60,000 nt of DNA, from NCBI RefSeq assembly GCF_910592395.1, contig NC_088309.1, positions 3,290,501 to 3,350,500 on the forward strand. Direction: 5' to 3'. Made by a program: the position numbers and the translations under genes. The DNA is from Lineus longissimus. Its lineage: Eukaryota > Nemertea > Pilidiophora > Heteronemertea > Lineidae. The notes under the pieces were generated by a model. The model saw nothing but the letters and a program-made list of their open reading frames with translations. It was not told the DNA's origin and did no database searches. Of the stretch, positions 56,001 through 60,000 are shown one piece after another. Positions within the stretch are counted from its first letter, which is position 1; each line of letters opens with the position of its first letter.

Positions 56001-57716
56001 AATGCAACATTTATCACGCAAATCTACCAAAGTTTCCTCCATGAAATTCTGGAAACAACCTGGAGCCCCTGACACACCAAAAGGAATGCGAGACCATTCA
56101 TATAATCCCCATGGCGTGCTGAAAGCAGTGTAAGGTCGACAACTTTCTTTCACAAAACCCTGATGGTAGGCCTTGGACTGGTCAATGACAGAGAAAAAGC
56201 GATTACCAATCAGAGTTTGAATTTCATGCTGTATTCGTGGCATTGGAATTTGCGGAACAAAGCTCTTTTGATTGATGGCCCTATAGTCAATGCACAGGCG
56301 AAGAGTGTTGTCCTTCTTACGGACACACACCATAGGACTAGAATAAGAAGATGTACTCTTCTGTATCCAATTTCGGTTCAGTAGGTCAGTGACATAATCT
56401 TTTACCTCTTGGTAGAGTGGTGGTGGCAATGCCCGATACGGTTGTGAGACTGGAAAATCATCTTTCAACTTAATATCTAATTGCAAACTTGGAGCACAAC
56501 CAATGTCATTTTCATCCTTAGCAAAGGCATGACATTCATCTCTAAGCATCTTTCTTACCATAGTGATTTGTTCTGGATTTAAGACAGTTTCATCTAGTTC
56601 CACATCTGGATCCCATGAATCAGGCTTATCCGTCCTACTATCGATACTTACCTCTTGCGCTCCAACCTCTCTACCATGGACTTCTCTTCCAAATTCCATC
56701 AGCTTTTCCCCGTCTCTGGGTGGTACCACAGTGATGAGAGACCTGACTGATTCTAACCGTCCCACTGTCATTCCTCTATGTAAGACGACGTCATGGTCTG
56801 AAAAATTGCTAATTGGAATAGTTACAGCGCAACTAGCCCCCCTCTGTACTTTAACTAGCGCCTGTGGAACTTGTATTGCTCCATCCCAGTGGTTATACCC
56901 CTCACTAGAAAATACTGCCTGGTGGTTAGAGTTTTCTGCGCCGACACGTGTGAAGCACCTGACCTTTAGAGTTTTCCCCTTGGGAACTACCACATTCTGT
57001 TTTCCAATCTTGACTAGACCCAACGCACTATGTTGTTCTTTCTCCAAAACAGACAGAACAGATGAAACCTTTGTTTTATCAACAGTTGGAAAAATAGATG
57101 AAATACCAGCGTCATTCAACCAGTGGGCTATTACATTGTACCCCAAGATGGGTGATTGGAGTTCAGCTTTTGTCACCAAAAATGGTACCCCTGCAACATT
57201 TTGACCATTAGGTGGACTTATCTCCAACTCCACATATCCCAAAAAAACAATGTCGTCCCCACTAGCCGACCGAACACGTAGCGTTTCATCAATTAGTTCT
57301 TTGATTGGTCTAATGTCCTTATCTGGAAATCGTTCACGGAGCCAATTAAGTCCTACCAAGCTAACTTGGGCTCCAGTATCCCATAGCATTTCCTCACACT
57401 GTCCTTCAACCATCAAGGAGACCGAACACTTCTCCCCGACAAGCTTTATCAATCGTTTTTGATTTCTAGGAGTAAGTTCAGTAACAGTTTCACTTTCATG
57501 CGAGCTTTGCACCTTTTGTGCTGCCATAGCTGTTCCAACTCCTTGGATTGTCTGACATATCGTTCTATGCTCACCCCAACCCTGTTTTTGGCAATTCCGA
57601 CTACAATATAGAACTTGCCCGTGACACCCAGCGCATCGTTTTAAATCAACATGAGCACTACATGTCCTACAACACATCTGCGAGGTTGAGGAGAGGGTCT
57701 CTTTTGATTCGATCAC
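53061..57716 (-). CDS. pol: Pol polyprotein: MYND finger, protease, RT, RNase H, integrase
   Basis: A 1,551-codon frame without stops. Residues 16-54 form a MYND zinc finger (C-x2-C, C-x2-C, YCSRNCQ, W..H-x3-C). Protease: LWDTGAQVS at about 112. RT: SVIDQSKAYH (about 509) and PYLDDCLIFS (about 572), with YLDD as the catalytic pair. RNase H: HTDASGQGLG (about 750), VYTDNNPL and ADVLSR. Integrase: an HHCC-type finger with an unusual CPC spacing (about 1025), then AIDYVHL, HHDQGREF and NGTCERMNR for the DDE triad, and a GPY-like C-terminal module (RGGPGKIRSYWEK). The tail is acidic, then Pro/aromatic-rich. The listed start is a GTG at the gag overlap; the true product is expected as a Gag-Pol frameshift fusion. 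Confidence 0.95.
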   Translation of the reverse strand: MIESKETLSSTSQMCCRTCSAHVDLKRCAGCHGQVLYCSRNCQKQGWGEHRTICQTIQGVGTAMAAQKVQSSHESETVTELTPRNQKRLIKLVGEKCSVSLMVEGQCEEMLWDTGAQVSLVGLNWLRERFPDKDIRPIKELIDETLRVRSASGDDIVFLGYVELEISPPNGQNVAGVPFLVTKAELQSPILGYNVIAHWLNDAGISSIFPTVDKTKVSSVLSVLEKEQHSALGLVKIGKQNVVVPKGKTLKVRCFTRVGAENSNHQAVFSSEGYNHWDGAIQVPQALVKVQRGASCAVTIPISNFSDHDVVLHRGMTVGRLESVRSLITVVPPRDGEKLMEFGREVHGREVGAQEVSIDSRTDKPDSWDPDVELDETVLNPEQITMVRKMLRDECHAFAKDENDIGCAPSLQLDIKLKDDFPVSQPYRALPPPLYQEVKDYVTDLLNRNWIQKSTSSYSSPMVCVRKKDNTLRLCIDYRAINQKSFVPQIPMPRIQHEIQTLIGNRFFSVIDQSKAYHQGFVKESCRPYTAFSTPWGLYEWSRIPFGVSGAPGCFQNFMEETLVDLRDKCCIPYLDDCLIFSKTFEQHIEDVRSVLKRLKDKGIKVKPKKCMLFRLEVRFLGQLVSEGGYRMDPADIKPVLALREKEPKTVGEVRQLMGLLGYYRKFIPDFSRRARSLYDLLSEVDSGKEQKSKGRQKKQSRKTKGGGQKASRERIEWRDEHRRTLDELIECLTSTPVMAYPDYEKPFVLHTDASGQGLGAILYQRQADDELRVIAYGSRSLSPAEKNYHLHSGKLEFLALKWAVVERFRDFLYYAPHFDVYTDNNPLTYILTSAKLDATRHRWVGELADFNFTLHYKPGINNTDADVLSRQPLDFEVYMQGCTEAAGPEQLGSVGKALTGEGYEAGLGWIEVLSTNPVGIAEEMESVLDLNNMEVIPTQELAKTQDKDSETGLLKRWVSSGERPTKEELRTYRGKLRRKLGTWIRSWDRLHLDSDGILRRTCKLPDSRDCAQICLPEEYHQMIYEMLHRDMGHLGPDRVIALAQERFYWPGMGEDITRYIQKRCPCLKDKKPTVTRRAELKPIETTQPFELVAIDYVHLERSKGGYEYMLVLVDHFTRFVQVYPTKNKSGRTAADKIFNDFIPRFGFPGKLHHDQGREFENHLFHQLQKRCGIGRSRTTPYHPAGNGTCERMNRTILGMLRTLSEQHKKDWKSHVDKLVHAYNCTKNDSTGFSPFRLLFGRSPRLPVDLVFGCNQDEGLDTVDRWTGQLKEAYDMARENIGKSKEKGKKNYDKHLRSTILKEGDRVLVRNLSERGGPGKIRSYWEKDIHIVTKRVSPNAPVYEVKPEKGMGRTRILHRNLLLQCDELPFEGPPIRRLRKRRDRRRPEVHQESDELDSDIESSDEGLVPGFRSEETTPETRNQEPTPTDNGADIEPEVEAEQDDSENARDESSTQNSGTEQSNSSDEHSRESSTDGPVERPRRQVRPPQTLTYNTLGNPTVQPRAFPVMQEPRAYPMVHGVPVQQMGGWPSAPWGGYPIFVQYPIPGFNGH
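57555..57671 (-). other. MYND-type zinc finger at the start of Pol
   Basis: Pol residues 16-54 with spacing C-x2-C-x8-C-x2-C-x6-C-x3-C-x7-H-x3-C and the marker string LYCSRNCQKQGW. MYND fingers bind Pro-rich peptides in chromatin and signalling proteins. Here it lies just after the frameshift site and before the protease. Confidence 0.88.
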
Positions 57717-58948
57717 TGTGCCCCCTTTTTCAGTGATCCCTTCTCGTTTCCCGAACTACCAGCATCACCAGTAGGGTTTCTTAGTTGCGGACAGAAGTTT
57801 CGGTAGTGTTCATCTGAGCCACATTCGTAGCAATGGAAACAGCGAGTAGCTCCATCCCGCACACATTTGGGGCATTTGTTCTGCCGCCTATTGCCAGAAC
57901 GCTGTTGTGGTCGATTCCCAGTGGTAGGTTTGGCTTCTTCGGTAGCACTCGAGCTTCCTCCCTTGGACCTCACCGCCTGTCTCAACTCGTTCATCTCCAC
58001 CCGTATGGTTTTCAACTCTTCCAACACAGCGTTTGTCCCGGTCGTTTGACACTCCGTACCAGCCGACACGGCTTTCACCTTGACCGTTCTTTTGGCCTGC
58101 GTCTCTGCCTGGCGTCGTGTTATATCGTTAACGGCTGCAATTAACTCCTCGTCCGAGTCCTTCTCAATATGCTGTTGTAGTTCCACCCGCAGGAGATCAT
58201 CATTGAGACCGGTGCAGACGGACTGCCTGAATTGCTGCTCAAGAAGACTAGTGTCGAACGTTTTAGTAGCATCCTCTCGGGAAGCGAACATGATCTTTTG
58301 TCTCATCGCGAGCGCCCTGTACAGAAAGTCCTGCGGAGACTCTTTTTGAACCTGACTCAATGAACATAGTTCTTGGTATAGTTGTGTGGCGGACTTCTCT
58401 CGGTAGTAACCCCGAATGATGGTTTGTGCCTTTGGAAGGGTCAATGATTCAATCCCTTCCAGATATTCGCGTAACCTACAAGTGGGCTCAATTGCCCGGA
58501 CCACACCGTCCAAAATGTCCATTTCCGAGTATCCGCGCTTACGACCTGCTTCCACTTGACGAAGAAAACTTAGATAACTCAAACAATTGGAGCGTTCTCC
58601 AATATTATTTGATAATTTAAAATTTTGTGTATGAAAGACCACGTTTGGTTTCTCCACTTTCTGTGCCACAACCATCTTTTCCGAGATGACGCCGGGGTCC
58701 GTAGCTCCTGGCTTTGTAACCCCCGTCAGGCCCTCCAGTAACTCGGTCAACCTCTTCACACCATGATCCTCGGTTTCCTTCGATTTCTCCATCTCGTCCT
58801 CGTAAAGAGATAGCATCTCTTCCATACCGAGTCCACTGTTTTCCTCGAAGCAACTCTCCACGGCCTTCTCTAACCGGTCGCTATTCGTACTGTATAATTT
58901 GCGTCGCAAGGACAGCAACACCTTCGTCCGTTCACCCTCTAAAGCCAT
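57713..58948 (-). CDS. gag: Gag with CCHC zinc knuckle
   Basis: A 411-aa frame starting MALEGERTKVLLSLRRKLYS. The middle is helical capsid-like (SPQDFLYRALAMRQKIMF, typical of gypsy capsids). The C-terminus has CPKC..CFHC followed by a knuckle CYECGSDEHYRNFC (CX2CX4HX4C, residues about 373-386) for RNA packaging, then a basic end LKKGAQ. It overlaps the pol frame by four bases. Confidence 0.93.
   Translation of the reverse strand: MALEGERTKVLLSLRRKLYSTNSDRLEKAVESCFEENSGLGMEEMLSLYEDEMEKSKETEDHGVKRLTELLEGLTGVTKPGATDPGVISEKMVVAQKVEKPNVVFHTQNFKLSNNIGERSNCLSYLSFLRQVEAGRKRGYSEMDILDGVVRAIEPTCRLREYLEGIESLTLPKAQTIIRGYYREKSATQLYQELCSLSQVQKESPQDFLYRALAMRQKIMFASREDATKTFDTSLLEQQFRQSVCTGLNDDLLRVELQQHIEKDSDEELIAAVNDITRRQAETQAKRTVKVKAVSAGTECQTTGTNAVLEELKTIRVEMNELRQAVRSKGGSSSATEEAKPTTGNRPQQRSGNRRQNKCPKCVRDGATRCFHCYECGSDEHYRNFCPQLRNPTGDAGSSGNEKGSLKKGAQ
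57722..57728 (-). promoter_or_regulatory. Candidate -1 frameshift heptamer between gag and pol
   Basis: A AAG GGG in the gag frame (X XXY YYZ type), two codons before the gag stop at 57713-57715. A -1 slip here enters the pol frame as G-T-V-I-E-S. No pseudoknot was searched for. Confidence 0.6.
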
Positions 58949-58992
58949 GGTTCAGTTTTATATCCTTCCTTCTGTCCTTTAACTTGTGTATT

Positions 58993-59009
58993 TCCCGGCT
59001 GAGCCCCCA
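58993..59009 (-). other. Primer binding site, tRNA-Pro-like
   Basis: TGGGGGCTCAGCCGGGA on the minus strand, four bases after the 5' LTR. It starts TGG as expected for a tRNA CCA end and is close to the known tRNA-Pro primer site (TGGGGGCTCGTCCGGGA), differing at two positions. Confidence 0.75.
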
Positions 59010-59013
59010 AAAT

Positions 59014-60000
59014 TGTTACCTGGACAGATCTGGAAAGTGGAGGGGAATATTCAAGAATTACGGACGACAAAATCGAAATTTCCGCGACACAATTTTAATG
59101 ATATGCTGAACGAACTACAATGGCGAAATACATACATGAAAGAGAAATATTGTCACATAACAGCCCTTTGACCTTTAGAAATGTGTACAATCAAAATACC
59201 AGTGATATCTATAGTAATTATACCCGATAGAGGCCCACTGCCTATATAATCCAAGTATATACAATAAACATTAGAGTGACTAGCCGTGCTAGTTAATCTA
59301 AAAGAAATTGACAGAGTTAGGCCTAAACCTGAGAAAACATCAAGAAATCCCCGCACACAAAGTGTTAAAACCCGCAAAAACCCAAGAATTTCCGTGATTC
59401 ACATTTTGATTCACATGTCATTTGGAATGCGTGCGTCTCTCCGAATACGGAAAGCGGTTTACAAATATGGCAAAAATCTGTGACGTATTTAAAATCCCTT
59501 TAAACTTCCAACCAATCACAGCATCGCACTTTCCCAAATATGGCACATCTGACCTATTCATCGCTGACGTGACCCCAGCCACAGCCAATCAGAGCGTCGC
59601 CTGATGTCAACAATACCAACGCGGTTGCATTGTTGACACTGTGTTCGAAACTAAAATCCCCGTTTCTGACATGAAACGTTAATCAAACATATGGAAACTT
59701 TATACAACAAAAATATACCTTAGCGTGACTTCTCTGAACAATAGTTGCGAACATTACATTCCCATTAAAGAATAGTTTGAAGCCCAAAATCCTTGACTGA
59801 CGCTCAAGCGCGCACAGCTGATCCAGCCATTCTGACAGCCCGAGGCTCGACGCTCAACAAATTTGCCGAAAACTATTTACAAACATCTCTAACCTTTTGC
59901 ATGTCAATATACATCTGATCTACCAGTTTTACTACACATGACTAAATGATTTAAGGTTACTTACCTGGAAAGTGGAGGGGAATATTCAAGAATTACGGAC
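59014..60000 (-). repeat. 5' LTR of the Ty3/gypsy element, cut by window edge
   Basis: Matches 51358-52344 base for base by eye. Its distal 206 bp, holding the LTR start, are outside the window. Confidence 0.93.

Larger units (their letters stand above)
51358..60000 (-). mobile_element. Ty3/gypsy LTR retrotransposon, nearly complete in window
   Basis: Read on the minus strand: 5' LTR (59014 to beyond 60000), primer site, gag, pol in the -1 frame (protease, RT, RNase H, integrase), polypurine tract, 3' LTR (51358-52550). RT-RNaseH-integrase order is that of Ty3/gypsy. No envelope frame follows pol. The 987 bp visible in both LTRs show no difference by eye and both frames are open, so the insertion is young and may be active. 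If the 5' LTR equals the 3' LTR in length, the element ends about 206 bp past the window (total about 8.85 kb). Target duplication cannot be checked. Confidence 0.95.

Noticed and set aside
56563-57204. Plus-strand 213-codon frame over pol
   Set aside because: Shadow of the intact pol frame, with no domain similarity.
57714-57716. GTG as a real start codon for pol
   Set aside because: Eukaryotic non-AUG starts are rare and the site lies directly at the gag stop; a -1 frameshift explains the arrangement better.

Overview
The window is animal nuclear DNA. Genes are split by GT..AG introns, coding exons carry extracellular EGF, TSP1 and LDLa modules, one gene is a clear gamma-synergin (SYNRG), and the spaces hold a Ty3/gypsy retrotransposon, pogo-type DNA transposons and a probable tRNA-derived SINE. 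The AT-rich introns and exon-shuffled phase-1 modules suggest a marine invertebrate, but the sequence alone does not name the species.

Layout. (1) 1-4258, minus strand: internal part of a gene made of calcium-binding-type EGF exons, nine of them in a recently amplified array (unit about 555 bp); it runs off the left edge and its 5' end is not found. (2) 5.64-33.53 kb, minus strand: one large modular gene for a type I membrane protein of about 2,140 aa. From the N-terminus it has a signal peptide, a PLAT-like beta-sandwich domain, seven TSP1 repeats, eighteen EGF repeats, an eighth TSP1, a 595-aa Ser/Thr mucin domain with thirteen 15-aa repeats, an LDLa module, and a membrane segment with a 90-aa tail. 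Nearly every junction is phase 1, so modules can be gained or lost without changing frame. A second, tail-less membrane exon lies upstream of the tailed one. Its introns hold decayed EGF and TSP1 exons, 480-bp tandem units, a 4.08-kb duplication and a complete 2.2-kb pogo-like transposon.

(3) 33.6-38.5 kb: intergenic region between two divergent genes, with GAC/GAT-rich low-complexity DNA, a 27-bp direct repeat and three CACGTG boxes. (4) 38.56-50.43 kb, plus strand: SYNRG, with fifteen recognised exons, an EH domain and many DFxDF-type motifs for the AP-1 gamma-ear. Its introns hold a SINE-like copy and a 1.0-kb TIR element. (5) 51.36-60.0 kb, minus strand: a young Ty3/gypsy element. Its LTRs show no difference over the 987 bp visible in both. 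It has gag with a CCHC knuckle, and pol in the -1 frame that begins with a MYND zinc finger, followed by protease, RT, RNase H and integrase. About 200 bp of its 5' LTR lie beyond the window.

The strongest points are the MYND finger inside a retrotransposon polyprotein, the modular receptor with alternative membrane exons, and the visible birth and death of exons in its EGF and TSP1 arrays.
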